Shown piece after piece: positions 37,969-46,468 of a stretch of 64,000 nucleotides of DNA (positions are counted from its first letter, which is position 1; each line of letters starts with the position of its first letter). This DNA is from Microbacterium foliorum (lineage in GTDB: Bacteria; Actinomycetota; Actinomycetes; Actinomycetales; Microbacteriaceae): contig NZ_CP041040.1 in NCBI RefSeq assembly GCF_006385575.1, forward strand, positions 1,860,001 to 1,924,000, given 5' to 3'. Below the pieces are notes generated by a model. It was given only the letters and a program-made list of their open reading frames with translations. It did not search any database and was not told where the DNA came from. The translations under genes and the position numbers were made by a program.

Positions 37969-39953
37969 GCCAGGTCCCCTGCTGTCTGCACGAGCGTGTG
38001 CGCATCGATCGCGGCGCGGATGCGAGAGACGGCGTCGGTGATCGGCACGCCGTTCTCCTGCGTGCCGTCGCGGTAGCGGAACGAGACGGTGCCGGCATCG
38101 CGGTCCTTCTCCCCCGCGATCAGCAGCAGCGGAACCTTGCCGGTCGTGTGCGTGCGGATCTTCTTCTGCATCCGGTCGTCCGAGGAATCGAGCTCGGCGC
38201 GCACGCCCGAGTCACGCAGCGTGGTGATGATGTCGCCGAGGTAGTCGGAGAACTCGTCTGCGACGGGGATGCCGACGACCTGCACCGGCGACAGCCACAC
38301 CGGGAAGTCCCCGGCGTAGTGCTCGAGCAGGATCGCGAAGAACCGCTCGATCGAGCCGAACAGCGCACGGTGGATCATGATCGGACGCTTCTTCTGGCCG
38401 TCCTTGTCCATGTACTCGAGCTCGAAGCGCTCAGGAAGGTTCGGGTCGACCTGCACCGTCGACAGCTGCCAGGTGCGGCCGATCGCATCGCGCGTCTTCA
38501 GGTCGATCTTGGGGCCGTAGAACGCAGCCTCGCCCGGCACCTCGGTGAGCTTCAGACCGGATGCCACGGCGACGCGCCGCAGAGCATCGGTCGAGGAGTC
38601 CCAGAACTCGTCGGATCCGATCCACTTCGACTTCTCGTCGTCCTTCATCGACAGCTCGAGCTCGAAGTCGGTCAGGCCGAAGTCGCGGAGCATCGACAGG
38701 ATGAACTCGAGGACCTTGGAGACCTCGGCCTCGAGCTGATCGGGGGTCACGAAGAGGTGCGAGTCGTCCTGGGTGAAGCCGCGCACGCGAGTGAGACCGT
38801 GCAGCGCGCCGGACAGCTCGTTGCGGTACACGGTGCCGTTCTCGGCGAAGCGCAACGGCAGGTCGCGGTAGCTGCGTGCACGCTCCTTGTAGATCAGGAT
38901 GTGCATCGGGCAGTTCATGGGCTTCAGGTAGTAGTCCTGACCCTGCTTGGTGATGTTGCCCTCGTCGTCGCGCTCCTCGTCCATGACGATCGGCGGGTAC
39001 ATGCCCTCCTTGTACGTGACGAGGTGGTTCGAGGTGAGGAAGAGGTCTTCCTTCGAGATGTGCGGGGTGTAGACGTAGGTGTAGCCGCCCTCGATGTGGC
39101 GCTTGCGCGCGTGCTGCTCCATCTCGCCGCGCACGATGCCGCCGCGGGGGTGCCAGACAGAGAGACCCGAGCCGATCTCCTCGGGGAACGAGAACAGATC
39201 GAGTTCCTTGCCCAGTCGGCGGTGGTCGCGCTTGGCGGCCTCCTCGAGGCGGTGCTGGTACTCGCGCAGCTCGTCCTTCGACGGCCATGCCGTGCCGTAG
39301 ATGCGCTGCAGCTGCGGGTTCTTCTCGCTGCCTCGCCAGTAGGCGGCGGCGATGCGGGTGAGATCCCAGCCGTTGCCGATCATGCGCGTGTTGGGCAGGT
39401 GCGGCCCGCGACAGAGGTCCTTCCAGACGACCTCACCGTCGCGGGTCGTGTTGTCATAGATCGTGAGTTCGCCCTCACCGACCTCGACCGAGGCGCCCTC
39501 GGCCGCTTCCTTACCGCCCTTGAGGCCGATGAGCTCGAGCTTGAACGGCTCGTCGGCGAGCTCAGCTCGTGCCTCGTCGTCGGTGACGACGCGGCGCACG
39601 AAGCGCTGGCCCTCACGCACGATGCGCTGCATCTCCTTCGTGATGGCCTTGATGTCTTCGGGGGTGAACGGCGTCTCGACACCGAAGTCGTAGTAGAAGC
39701 CGTCGGTGATGGGCGGCCCGATGCCGAGGTTCGCCTGCGGGTTGATCCGCTGCACCGCCTGCGCGAGCACGTGCGCAGCCGAGTGGCGGAGGATGTTCAG
39801 CCCGTCGGGGCTGTCGATCGTCACCGGCTCGACCTCGTCGGCATCCGTCACTGTAGCGGCGAGATCCTTGAGGGTTCCGTTGACGCGCATCGCGACGACT
39901 GAACGGTCAGAGAACAGGGCGAAGCCGTCTTTCGGCTGGGCATTTTCAGGCAC
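37965..39953 (-). CDS. thrS: Threonine-tRNA ligase
   Basis: Class II synthetase of 662 residues: N-terminal TGS-like domain ([17 protein letters not shown]), editing domain ([13 protein letters not shown]), catalytic core ([34 protein letters not shown]) and anticodon-binding domain ([18 protein letters not shown]). I chose the GTG at 39953 because GGAG sits 6 bases before it; an ATG four codons upstream lacks a ribosome site. Confidence 0.96.
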   Translation of the reverse strand: MPENAQPKDGFALFSDRSVVAMRVNGTLKDLAATVTDADEVEPVTIDSPDGLNILRHSAAHVLAQAVQRINPQANLGIGPPITDGFYYDFGVETPFTPEDIKAITKEMQRIVREGQRFVRRVVTDDEARAELADEPFKLELIGLKGGKEAAEGASVEVGEGELTIYDNTTRDGEVVWKDLCRGPHLPNTRMIGNGWDLTRIAAAYWRGSEKNPQLQRIYGTAWPSKDELREYQHRLEEAAKRDHRRLGKELDLFSFPEEIGSGLSVWHPRGGIVRGEMEQHARKRHIEGGYTYVYTPHISKEDLFLTSNHLVTYKEGMYPPIVMDEERDDEGNITKQGQDYYLKPMNCPMHILIYKERARSYRDLPLRFAENGTVYRNELSGALHGLTRVRGFTQDDSHLFVTPDQLEAEVSKVLEFILSMLRDFGLTDFELELSMKDDEKSKWIGSDEFWDSSTDALRRVAVASGLKLTEVPGEAAFYGPKIDLKTRDAIGRTWQLSTVQVDPNLPERFELEYMDKDGQKKRPIMIHRALFGSIERFFAILLEHYAGDFPVWLSPVQVVGIPVADEFSDYLGDIITTLRDSGVRAELDSSDDRMQKKIRTHTTGKVPLLLIAGEKDRDAGTVSFRYRDGTQENGVPITDAVSRIRAAIDAHTLVQTAGDLA

Positions 39954-40010
39954 TGCACACTCCATCTGGTCTGGATCTAGGCTACTCGCATGCCCGGGGG
40001 CGATTGACCG

Positions 40011-40370
40011 CTACAGCGTCGCGTCCGACGCCGTGTTCGCCGCCGTCGGAGCGAGGATGATGATCGCGGCTCCGACCAGCGCGATCGCCGAGCCGACCCA
40101 GTCCCACACCGTCGGCTTGAAGCCGTCGACGATGATCCCCCAGGCCAGAGAGCCCGCGATGAAGACGCCGCCGTATGAGGCCAGCACGCGACCGAAGTTC
40201 GCGTCGGGTTGCAGCGCCGCGACGAACCCGTATGCGCCCAGGGCCATGACTCCGAGCACCGCGAACACCCAGCCCCTGTTCTCCTTGACGGCCTGCCAGA
40301 TGAGCCAGGCCCCGCCGATCTCGGCGACGGCGGCGAGCACGAACAGGATGCTGATGCGCAGGACGGTCAT
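40011..40370 (-). CDS. YnfA-family small membrane protein
   Basis: 119 residues with four membrane spans, starting [31 protein letters not shown], and with [39 protein letters not shown], typical of UPF0060/YnfA proteins related to small multidrug resistance transporters. No partner is adjacent; function in this organism is unknown. Confidence 0.88.
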   Translation of the reverse strand: MTVLRISILFVLAAVAEIGGAWLIWQAVKENRGWVFAVLGVMALGAYGFVAALQPDANFGRVLASYGGVFIAGSLAWGIIVDGFKPTVWDWVGSAIALVGAAIIILAPTAANTASDATL

Positions 40371-40460
40371 GGTGTCCAGTGTGGCGCAGGGGGGTCAGGA
40401 TGCGGCAGCACGCGCGACGTCATCAGACGGCATCCAAAGCCGTCGGGGTAGCGTGAGCAG

Positions 40461-40880
40461 ATGATCAGAGCACTGGCGCGTTGGATCCTCGCACTCGCCC
40501 TCGGGGCGATCGGCATCGTCCATTTCGTGAGCACCCGTGGCTTCAGGGTCGTCGTGCCGGACTGGGCCACGAACGCCACGCGCCTCGATAAGGACGCGAT
40601 CGTGATCGCCTCAGGAGCCGCTGAGGTCGCTCTCGCGGTCGGGCTGCTCGCCCTTCCGAAGGAGAGACGCCGCATAGGCGTCGCGACCGCCGCGTTCTTC
40701 GTCGCCGTGTTCCCCGGGAACGTGCACCAGTGGCGCACTCACCGGTCGACGCCGGGGCTCGACACCGAGGCTCGTCGTTTCGGACGCCTCTTCCTCCAGC
40801 CGCTCCTGGTGCTGTGGGCTCTGTGGTCGACCGCCGAGCTCGCTCCCGCGCGGAGGCGACCGGGGCGCCGTACCCGCTGA
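40461..40880 (+). CDS. DoxX-like small membrane protein
   Basis: 139 residues with about four hydrophobic segments (ILALALGAIGIVHFVS; AEVALAVGLLALP; IGVATAAFFVAVFPGNVHQW). The HF, E and 'PGNVHQW' pattern resembles the DoxX/DoxD-like family. Function unknown. It ends 56 bases before the photolyase start. Confidence 0.75.
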   Translation: MIRALARWILALALGAIGIVHFVSTRGFRVVVPDWATNATRLDKDAIVIASGAAEVALAVGLLALPKERRRIGVATAAFFVAVFPGNVHQWRTHRSTPGLDTEARRFGRLFLQPLLVLWALWSTAELAPARRRPGRRTR

Positions 40881-40936
40881 CCTCCCAGGCGCGCAAGCCC
40901 GCCCACCAGTTCGATCACTCGGGCGAGAATGGAGCC

Positions 40937-42286
40937 ATGCCCTCTCCTTCACTCGTCTGGCTCCGTGACGACCTTCGGCTCGCCGACAATCCGGCGCTGA
41001 GGGCGGCGATCGATCGCGGCGAGCCTCTGGTCGTGCTGTACGTCCTCGACGTGGAGTCCCCCGGCATCCGACCGCTGGGCGGTGCTGCGCGCTGGTGGCT
41101 GCACCATTCCCTCGCATCGTTGAGCGAACGAGTGCAGGAGCTGGGCGCATCGCTTGTCCTCCGGCGTGGTCCTGCCGAGCGCGTCGTGCGCGAGACGGTC
41201 ACCGACACGGGAGCCACAGCCGTGTTCTGGAACCGGCGCTATGGCGGTGCTGAACGCGATATCGACACGAGCCTGAAGACGTCATTGCGCGCCGACGGAC
41301 GCGAGGTGACGTCGTTCCAGGCATCGCTGCTGCACGAGCCGTGGACGGTGAAGACCGGCAGCGGCACCCACTTCTCGGTGTTCACCCCTTTCTGGCGCGC
41401 CTGCCTCGCGCTCCCCACGCCCCGAGCGCCGCTCCCCACGCCGCGAAGCCTCGACGGAGTCGCTCGCCCGCCGGCCTCAGATGACCTCGACGACTGGAAC
41501 CTGCTGCCCACTCGTCCTGACTGGGCAGGAGGACTGCGCGAGACCTGGGAGCCTGGCGAGCTCGCAGCGCGCGCCCGGCTGCACTCCTTCCTGCACGACG
41601 ACATCGGGTCGTACGACCGCGCCCGTGATGAGCCGTCGGCCGGTGCCACCTCTCTGCTCTCACCTCGCCTCCGCTGGGGCGAGCTCAGCCCTTTCACCGT
41701 CTGGCATGAGGCGGTCGACGCCGACGGCGCCGCAGGCTTCCTCTCGGAGCTCGGCTGGCGCGAGTTCGCCTGGCACACGACGTTCCACTCCCCCGACTTG
41801 GCGACCGTCAATCTGCGTCGTCAGTTCGATGCATTCCCGTGGCCGCCGCTCGATCCGGCGCAGCTCGACGCCTGGCAACACGGCGACACCGGCGTGCCTC
41901 TCGTGGATGCCGGAATGCGCGAACTCTGGCACACGGGCTTCATGCACAATCGGGTGCGCATGGTCACGGCGTCGTTCCTCGTGAAGAACCTGCTCATCGA
42001 CTGGCGTCGCGGCGAGGAGTGGTTCTGGGACACGCTCGTCGACGCCGACGGCGCGAGCAACCCGTTCAACTGGCAGTGGGTGGCAGGATCGGGCGCTGAC
42101 GCCGCGCCGTACTTCCGGGTCTTCAACCCGGAACTGCAGGCGAAGAAGTTCGACCCGCAAGCTCTGTACATTTCGCAGTGGGCATCGGATGCTCCAACAG
42201 AGCCGATCGTCGATCTCGCCGCCACGCGCAAAGCGGCGCTCGCCGCGTACGACGTCGTAAAGCGTTCGTCCCAGCCGACCTCATGA
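40937..42286 (+). CDS. phr: Deoxyribodipyrimidine photo-lyase
   Basis: 449-residue FAD enzyme that repairs cyclobutane pyrimidine dimers with blue light. The N-terminal antenna domain starts SLVWLRDDLRLADNPAL; the FAD domain has LGWREFAWHTTF, GFMHNRVRMVTASFLVKNLL and the Trp-rich GASNPFNWQWVAGSGADAAPYFRVFNP. Class I photolyase is preferred over cryptochrome because the substrate-binding and electron-transfer tryptophan segments are conserved. ATG at 40937; longer in-frame sequence upstream overlaps the previous gene. Confidence 0.93.
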   Translation: MPSPSLVWLRDDLRLADNPALRAAIDRGEPLVVLYVLDVESPGIRPLGGAARWWLHHSLASLSERVQELGASLVLRRGPAERVVRETVTDTGATAVFWNRRYGGAERDIDTSLKTSLRADGREVTSFQASLLHEPWTVKTGSGTHFSVFTPFWRACLALPTPRAPLPTPRSLDGVARPPASDDLDDWNLLPTRPDWAGGLRETWEPGELAARARLHSFLHDDIGSYDRARDEPSAGATSLLSPRLRWGELSPFTVWHEAVDADGAAGFLSELGWREFAWHTTFHSPDLATVNLRRQFDAFPWPPLDPAQLDAWQHGDTGVPLVDAGMRELWHTGFMHNRVRMVTASFLVKNLLIDWRRGEEWFWDTLVDADGASNPFNWQWVAGSGADAAPYFRVFNPELQAKKFDPQALYISQWASDAPTEPIVDLAATRKAALAAYDVVKRSSQPTS

Positions 42287-42319
42287 TCGCGGTGTGAGCG
42301 GGTCGTTGGTGATTCGATA

Positions 42320-42337
42320 CCCCGAGAGCACTCGGGG
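42320..42337 (+). terminator. Hairpin downstream of the photolyase gene
   Basis: CCCCGAG-AGCA-CTCGGGG forms a 7-bp stem, 34 bases after the photolyase stop. No T-run follows, so the terminator call is tentative. Confidence 0.35.
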
Positions 42338-42374
42338 CGTACCGCACCGCTTCGCCGACTGACATGATTGCGAG

Positions 42375-42824
42375 GTGTCACGTCGTCGCCTCTCCATCGG
42401 TGTTCAGACCGCCCTCGCTCTGGCGATCCCGCTGGTGCTCTTCACCGGGTGCACAGCGGACCCCAGTGCCCGCGAGCCGGAGACGTCGGACGCCGCTCCT
42501 CCAATCGTGGCGACGGGAAACGCCGATGCGTGGGTGGTCGTGATCTTCGAGGACCGCCCCGAGAAGTTCGACGGCAATCTCATGGACGCTCTTCTGGAAA
42601 CCGAGATGAAGGCCGATGAGGCCCTCGCAGAGGCGAACGCCGGGTGGATCGACGGCAATGATGTCGGCGCGTACGGCTACGAGCTGTACTTCGTCGGAGA
42701 TGACGCGGAGTCGATGTGGGACGTTCTTGAACCGATCTTCAGTGATGCGCCCGTGGCATGGACACGGGTCGAGCTGCGGAGTGGGCTGGAGGACCTTGCC
42801 CCGACGCTCATCACCGCCGAGTAG
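42375..42824 (+). CDS. Small lipoprotein of unknown function
   Basis: 149 residues, GTG start. A signal peptide with lipobox LVLFTGC predicts lipid attachment at Cys26 and anchoring to the outer face of the membrane. The mature part, ~120 residues, is acidic and has the pattern 'AGWIDGNDVGAYGYELYFVGDDAESMWDVLEPIF', which recalls a small uncharacterised family with a DGxxxG..Y.L.F.G.D motif. No homologue is named. It ends near the terminator shared with the tRNA cluster. Confidence 0.7.
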   Translation: MSRRRLSIGVQTALALAIPLVLFTGCTADPSAREPETSDAAPPIVATGNADAWVVVIFEDRPEKFDGNLMDALLETEMKADEALAEANAGWIDGNDVGAYGYELYFVGDDAESMWDVLEPIFSDAPVAWTRVELRSGLEDLAPTLITAE

Positions 42825-42868
42825 CCGACCTCTCCGCCGACTCACCCATCGATGAGCTCCACAGACAA

Positions 42869-42897
42869 CAAAAAACCCCCGGAAAACCGGGGGTTTC
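42869..42897 (-). terminator. Strong terminator of the Gly-Cys-Val tRNA operon, probably bidirectional
   Basis: AAACCCCCGG-AAAA-CCGGGGGTTT is an almost perfect inverted repeat. On the minus strand it is followed by a run of Ts (TTTTTTGTTG); on the plus strand it ends TTTCTCT. It lies between the convergent lipoprotein and tRNA-Val genes. Confidence 0.9.
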
Positions 42898-42901
42898 TCT
42901 G

Positions 42902-42973
42902 TGCGCGATACTGGGATCGAACCAGTGACCTCTTCCGTGTCAGGGAAGCGCGCTACCGCTGCGCCAATCGCGC
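42902..42973 (-). tRNA. tRNA-Val (anticodon GAC)
   Basis: The minus strand folds into a cloverleaf: acceptor GCGCGAT/ATCGCGC, anticodon arm CTTCC-CTGACAC-GGAAG giving GAC, and T-arm CTGG-TTCGATC-CCAG. The discriminator is A. CCA is not encoded. It is last in the Gly-Cys-Val operon. Confidence 0.97.
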
Positions 42974-42996
42974 CCATGTGGGCTATTCAGTTACTG

Positions 42997-43067
42997 AGGT
43001 GGCGACGGGATTCGAACCCGTGTAAACGGCTTTGCAGGCCGGTGCCTAGCCGCTCGGCCACGCCACC
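42997..43067 (-). tRNA. tRNA-Cys (anticodon GCA)
   Basis: Acceptor GGTGGCG pairs with CGCCACC; anticodon arm CGGCC-TGCAAA-GCCG reads GCA; T-arm ACGGG-TTCGAAT-CCCGT; discriminator T. 71 bases, no encoded CCA. Confidence 0.97.
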
Positions 43068-43092
43068 GTGTGGATTGACCCCACGTGCTGAA

Positions 43093-43110
43093 GGCCTTCC
43101 GAAGAAGGCC
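43093..43110 (-). repeat. Hairpin in the spacer between tRNA-Gly and tRNA-Cys
   Basis: GGCCTTC-CGAA-GAAGGCC, a perfect 7-bp stem, is the only strong structure between the two tRNA genes. It could be an RNase processing landmark or a partial terminator; no T-run follows. Confidence 0.5.
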
Positions 43111-43120
43111 CCTGCACTTG

Positions 43121-43193
43121 AGCGGATGACGAGACTCGAACTCGCGACCCCAACCTTGGCAAGGTTGTGCGCTACCAACTGCGCTACATCCGC
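43121..43193 (-). tRNA. tRNA-Gly (anticodon GCC)
   Basis: Acceptor GCGGATG pairs with CATCCGC; anticodon arm CAACC-TTGCCAA-GGTTG reads GCC; T-arm GCGAG-TTCGAGT-CTCGT; discriminator T. First gene of the minus-strand tRNA operon. Confidence 0.97.
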
Positions 43194-43227
43194 GTTGTTC
43201 CCGGTTGTTGTCCCGGGCACTTATGAA

Positions 43228-43255
43228 ACATTAGCCGATGATCGGCGACTGTCAA
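43228..43255 (-). promoter_or_regulatory. Promoter of the Gly-Cys-Val tRNA operon
   Basis: On the minus strand a perfect TTGACA (-35, 43255-43250) and TAATGT (-10, 43233-43228) are separated by 16 bases. Transcription would begin about 28 bases before tRNA-Gly. This is the cleanest sigma70-type promoter seen in the window. Confidence 0.8.
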
Positions 43256-43345
43256 AACTCAAACCGAATCTCGCGCGTGTCTCCCAGGGTGGTCAACTTC
43301 GCCTCCGACCGTCGGGTAGTATCGGTTGACGTACCCCAGAGGTAT

Positions 43346-43418
43346 GGGCGATTGGCGCAGTTGGTAGCGCGCTTCCTTCACACGGAAGAGGTCATCGGTT
43401 CGAGTCCGGTATCGCCCA
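43346..43418 (+). tRNA. tRNA-Val (anticodon CAC)
   Basis: Acceptor GGGCGAT pairs with ATCGCCC; anticodon arm CTTCC-TTCACAC-GGAAG reads CAC; T-arm ACCGG-style stem around TTCGAGT; discriminator A. The D-arm and anticodon arm are nearly identical to the GAC isoacceptor on the other strand. A TAGTAT box at 43317-43322 may be its -10. Confidence 0.96.
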
Positions 43419-43424
43419 CAGACC

Positions 43425-43458
43425 AAGCCCCGCGCAACTAAAGTTGTGCGGGGCTTTT
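43425..43458 (+). terminator. Terminator after tRNA-Val (CAC)
   Basis: AAGCCCCGCGCAACT pairs with AGTTGTGCGGGGCTT around a two-base gap, followed by TTTCT. One G:T wobble interrupts the stem. It starts about seven bases after the tRNA. Confidence 0.88.
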
Positions 43459-43534
43459 CTCGTACGACAGAGCCGCTCCGCCGGGTCCGCATGCGGCCGT
43501 CGTCCTCCTTCCTCACGAAGACAGAGAGCTCACC

Positions 43535-44542
43535 ATGACGTCCTCCTCACACGTTCCGGCTCGAGAGACACGGTCGAGCACGCTGTCGATCGTGGCGTTG
43601 GCGCTCGCCTTCGCCCTTCCCGTCATCGGGTTCATCCTGGGGTTGGTCGCCCGCGCGAAGTCGAGAGCATCCGGTTCTCCGACAGCGCTGGCCACCGCCG
43701 CCGCAGTGATCGGAGCGATTCTCAGCGCCGTATGGACCGTCGTGTTCATCCTGCTGTTCGGCTTCGGCGGCGGGCTGTTCGTGCAGAGCCAGCCCTCATC
43801 GTCCGCGTCACCTCAGTCACAGCCAGAGTCGTCGCAAACGGAATCCGGCGACGGCGACGCACTCGTCGTCAGAGTCACAGCCGAGCGCGTACTCGATTCC
43901 GAGACTCTCGACGCCGCCCGCACCGCGCTGACCTTCTACGGCGACAGCACAGGCGTCGAGGTCACCGAGGTGGTCGAGACGGATGCGGGCGACCTCACGT
44001 TGACCTTCGACTCAGCTGCCACGGGCGCGGATATCGACGCGTTCGAGCAAGCCATCTCCGTACCGGCCGCCGAGGGGTTCTACTCGGTCACCGCGGTGCA
44101 CCCCGCAACCGGAGGCGCAGATCTCGGAGACGGCTCGACGACTCCCCCCTGCGAAGCCCTGCGGTTCGGCCCTCAGTCCGTTGAGGGAAGCGTGCTGGCC
44201 TGCGATGAAACCATGCAGGCTCAGTTGCTGCTCGCGCCGGCAGCAAGGCTCGTCGGCAACGCCATCGCCGACGTCGAGGTGAGCGGAGACGTGGTCGTCG
44301 TCACGCTGTCCGAGCCCGCAGCCGAAGAGTTCGTCGAGTGGACCAGGGAGGCGTCCGCCGAGACCGCGCCGGCGAATCAGATCGCGCTGGTCGACTTCAT
44401 CGGCGTCATCACCGCTCCCACGGTCGCGGGAGAGCTCACCGGTGAATTCCAGATCTCGGGTCCGACTCTCGACGCCGAGCTCCTCGCCGCTCGCCTGCTG
44501 CTGCTCAGCCGCGGCGTCTCGTTCTCCACGCGCGCCGAGTGA
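43535..44542 (+). CDS. Membrane protein with SecDF P1 head-like extracytoplasmic domain
   Basis: 335 residues. Two membrane spans at the N-terminus (IVALALAFALPVIGFILGLVA and ALATAAAVIGAILSAVWTVVFILLFGF) resemble DUF4190, followed by a Ser/Gln-rich linker. The rest is extracytoplasmic and reads like the SecD P1 head: 'RVTAERVLDSETLDAARTAL' and 'AARLVGNAIADVEVSGDVVVVTLSEPAAEEFVEWT' parallel SecD's 'LLGPTELTGDAITDA...VQLTMNADGAEAFGEVS'. It lacks SecD's export spans and so cannot be a translocase. Function unknown. Confidence 0.75.
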   Translation: MTSSSHVPARETRSSTLSIVALALAFALPVIGFILGLVARAKSRASGSPTALATAAAVIGAILSAVWTVVFILLFGFGGGLFVQSQPSSSASPQSQPESSQTESGDGDALVVRVTAERVLDSETLDAARTALTFYGDSTGVEVTEVVETDAGDLTLTFDSAATGADIDAFEQAISVPAAEGFYSVTAVHPATGGADLGDGSTTPPCEALRFGPQSVEGSVLACDETMQAQLLLAPAARLVGNAIADVEVSGDVVVVTLSEPAAEEFVEWTREASAETAPANQIALVDFIGVITAPTVAGELTGEFQISGPTLDAELLAARLLLLSRGVSFSTRAE

Positions 44543-44561
44543 AGATCCCCGCCGTGGTAAC

Positions 44562-44577
44562 TTAGGGTGACCTAACC
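44562..44577. promoter_or_regulatory. DtxR/IdeR-like iron box upstream of the AraC regulator
   Basis: TTAGGGTGACCTAACC matches the inner part of the DtxR/IdeR operator (TTAGG-N4-CCTAA). It is 27 bases before the AraC-type start, so iron would repress the regulator. The match is by eye. Confidence 0.6.
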
Positions 44578-44603
44578 AAGATGGCGGAACGACAGGCGGG
44601 GAG

Positions 44604-45395
44604 ATGATGCCGCTGGGCGACAATGGCCTCCAGGAGTCTGCAGTCTGGCGCATCGACACCAACTCCTTCGAACTCACTGGTCACGCCGAGTGGAGTTCTC
44701 ACTCGCATCCGGATCAGCACGAACTGCTGTGGGGCGCACGCGGCACATTGACCGCCGAGACGGATGACGGATACTTCGCTGTGCCCGGCTCACTGGGGCT
44801 CTGGATCCCCGCCGGGACCAGTCACCGCGTGGCGGCCGCACCGGGAACCTCGTTTCGATGCACGTTCATAGACGCCGACATCACCGCCGTCGCCACCCGC
44901 ACGACAGCGGTCGCCATTCCCGAAGTCGTGCGAGCCGTTCTCGATCGCCTCGAAGCCCCGCCATACCTCTCCGCCGCCCCGCGCATCCATGCCGAGGAGC
45001 TGGCTCTGAGCCTGCTCGAACCCGTCGAGGTGTCGACGATCGACCTCCCTCTCCCCCGCGACACGAGGACGCGACTCGTCGCCGAGGCCCTGCTCTCCGA
45101 TCCTTCCGACGATCGTTCGCTCGAGGACTGGGGTCGTCACGTGGGCGCGAGCGCCCGCAATCTGTCGCGCCTCTTCGTGTCTGAGACCGGCATGAGCTTC
45201 TCCACCTGGCGCACCCGCGCGCGCATGCGGCGCGCCATCGAATGGCTCGCCGCCGACTACACCGTCGCACACGTCAGCCGACGAGCGGGCTACGCGACAC
45301 CGAGCGCGTTCGTCCAGGCGTTTCGACGCGAGCTCGGACGCACTCCCGGCGAGTTCGCGACGGTGCGGAGCGACGCCGCAAAGAAGTCGGCCTGA
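44604..45395 (+). CDS. AraC-family transcriptional regulator (cupin plus HTH)
   Basis: 263 residues: an N-terminal cupin-like sensor (HSHPDQHELLWGARGTLTAETDDGYF; LWIPAGTSHRV) and a C-terminal AraC double HTH (SLEDWGRHVGASARNLSRLFVSETG; VAHVSRRAGYATPSAFVQAFRRELGRTPGEF). Together with the adjacent siderophore uptake operon and the upstream iron box it is probably an activator of iron acquisition responding to a siderophore or iron. ATG at 44604 closely follows a GGGGAG site. Confidence 0.88.
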   Translation: MMPLGDNGLQESAVWRIDTNSFELTGHAEWSSHSHPDQHELLWGARGTLTAETDDGYFAVPGSLGLWIPAGTSHRVAAAPGTSFRCTFIDADITAVATRTTAVAIPEVVRAVLDRLEAPPYLSAAPRIHAEELALSLLEPVEVSTIDLPLPRDTRTRLVAEALLSDPSDDRSLEDWGRHVGASARNLSRLFVSETGMSFSTWRTRARMRRAIEWLAADYTVAHVSRRAGYATPSAFVQAFRRELGRTPGEFATVRSDAAKKSA

Positions 45396-45440
45396 GCACG
45401 ACACCGGCTGGCACCTGGACGACACGAGGCCGATCCATAC

Positions 45441-45463
45441 TTGGTAAGCCAAGCCTTAGCTAA
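45441..45463. promoter_or_regulatory. DtxR-like iron box(es) upstream of the siderophore-uptake operon
   Basis: TTGGTAAGCCAAGCCTTA overlaps CTTAGCTAACTT; both partly match the DtxR consensus TTAGGTTAGGCTAACCTAA. They are 40-60 bases before the binding-protein start, a repressor position. Confidence 0.5.
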
Positions 45464-45502
45464 CTTCTTGGCGCCTCCCGAATCCACACTGGAAGACGAT
45501 CC

Positions 45503-46468
45503 ATGCGCTCCACGCCCCTCTCTCTCGTCGCGCTCGTCGCGACCGGCCTCCTGCTCACCTCCTGCGCCGGCTCGACCGCGGCCGGCTCCGCACAAGACGG
45601 CGAGACCGTCGAACTGACGACACCCGCAGGCGCCGACATCGAGATCCCCGCCGAACCTCAGTCGGCACTCGGCTTCTACACGACCGACCTCGACATCCTC
45701 ATCACCCTCGGATTCGAGCTCGCCGACACCCAGCCGATCCGCGATGACTTCACAGCGTTCCCCGACTTCTTCCCCCAGGAGGAACTCGAAGGACTCGAGA
45801 CGTTCGGCAACTTCCCCGAGTTCAATCTCGAGGCCGTGCTCGAGGCGGAGCCGGACTTCATCCTGAACGGTCTCGGCTACGAAGAGGACCTCGACGGCAA
45901 GCTGCAGAAGATCGCGCCCACCTACACGTACAACGCGTTCGACGGTGGCGACTGGCGGGATGTGGTCGCGCAGGCCGCTTCCGACCTCGGGCGCGAGGAC
46001 CAGTGGCAGGCCTGGGTCGACCAGTACGAAGAGCGCGTCGCCGATATCAAGGCCCGTCTCGACGCTGCCGACATCCATCCTGTTGTCGCCGACGTCGGGT
46101 ATTTCGAGGGCCACGTCACGACATCCTGCTACGGCGTGCCCTGCCTCGTGTTCGCCGACCTGGGCCTCGAGATGCACGAGCTCATGAACGCCACAGAAGA
46201 GGGCCTTCCTGCGAGCGACGACTATGCGAGGCTCAGCCCCGAGCAGGTCGGTCAGCTGGACGGCGTGGACATCGTCTTCACGGGCGCCGACGAAGACGGC
46301 ACCGTCTGGATCGAAGACGACGCCGCGCTGCAGCAGAATCAGCTCTGGCAGGACCTGCCCTTCGTCGAGGGCGGCGCCTACCACCCGTACAACTACGAGA
46401 TGATCTACGGCTCCCCCAGCGGCATGGACGCGTTCCTCACCGTGGTCGAGAAGGCGCTTCTCGGATGA
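45503..46468 (+). CDS. Iron-siderophore ABC transporter substrate-binding lipoprotein
   Basis: 321 residues. Signal peptide with lipobox LLTSC anchors it outside the membrane; the mature part has the FecB/periplasmic-binding (class III) pattern, including 'LITLGFELADTQPI', 'FNLEAVLEAEPDFILNG' and 'IAPTYTYNAF'. It delivers a ferric siderophore to the two permeases downstream. Stop overlaps the next start (ATGA). Confidence 0.92.
   Translation: MRSTPLSLVALVATGLLLTSCAGSTAAGSAQDGETVELTTPAGADIEIPAEPQSALGFYTTDLDILITLGFELADTQPIRDDFTAFPDFFPQEELEGLETFGNFPEFNLEAVLEAEPDFILNGLGYEEDLDGKLQKIAPTYTYNAFDGGDWRDVVAQAASDLGREDQWQAWVDQYEERVADIKARLDAADIHPVVADVGYFEGHVTTSCYGVPCLVFADLGLEMHELMNATEEGLPASDDYARLSPEQVGQLDGVDIVFTGADEDGTVWIEDDAALQQNQLWQDLPFVEGGAYHPYNYEMIYGSPSGMDAFLTVVEKALLG

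Noticed and set aside
39954..39965. ATG at 39965 as thrS start
   Set aside because: No ribosome site precedes it, whereas GGAG lies 6 bases before the GTG at 39953.
42902..43458. Integration of a mobile element at the tRNA cluster
   Set aside because: No direct repeat of a tRNA 3' end, integrase or phage gene was seen in the flanks; the neighbouring genes look chromosomal.
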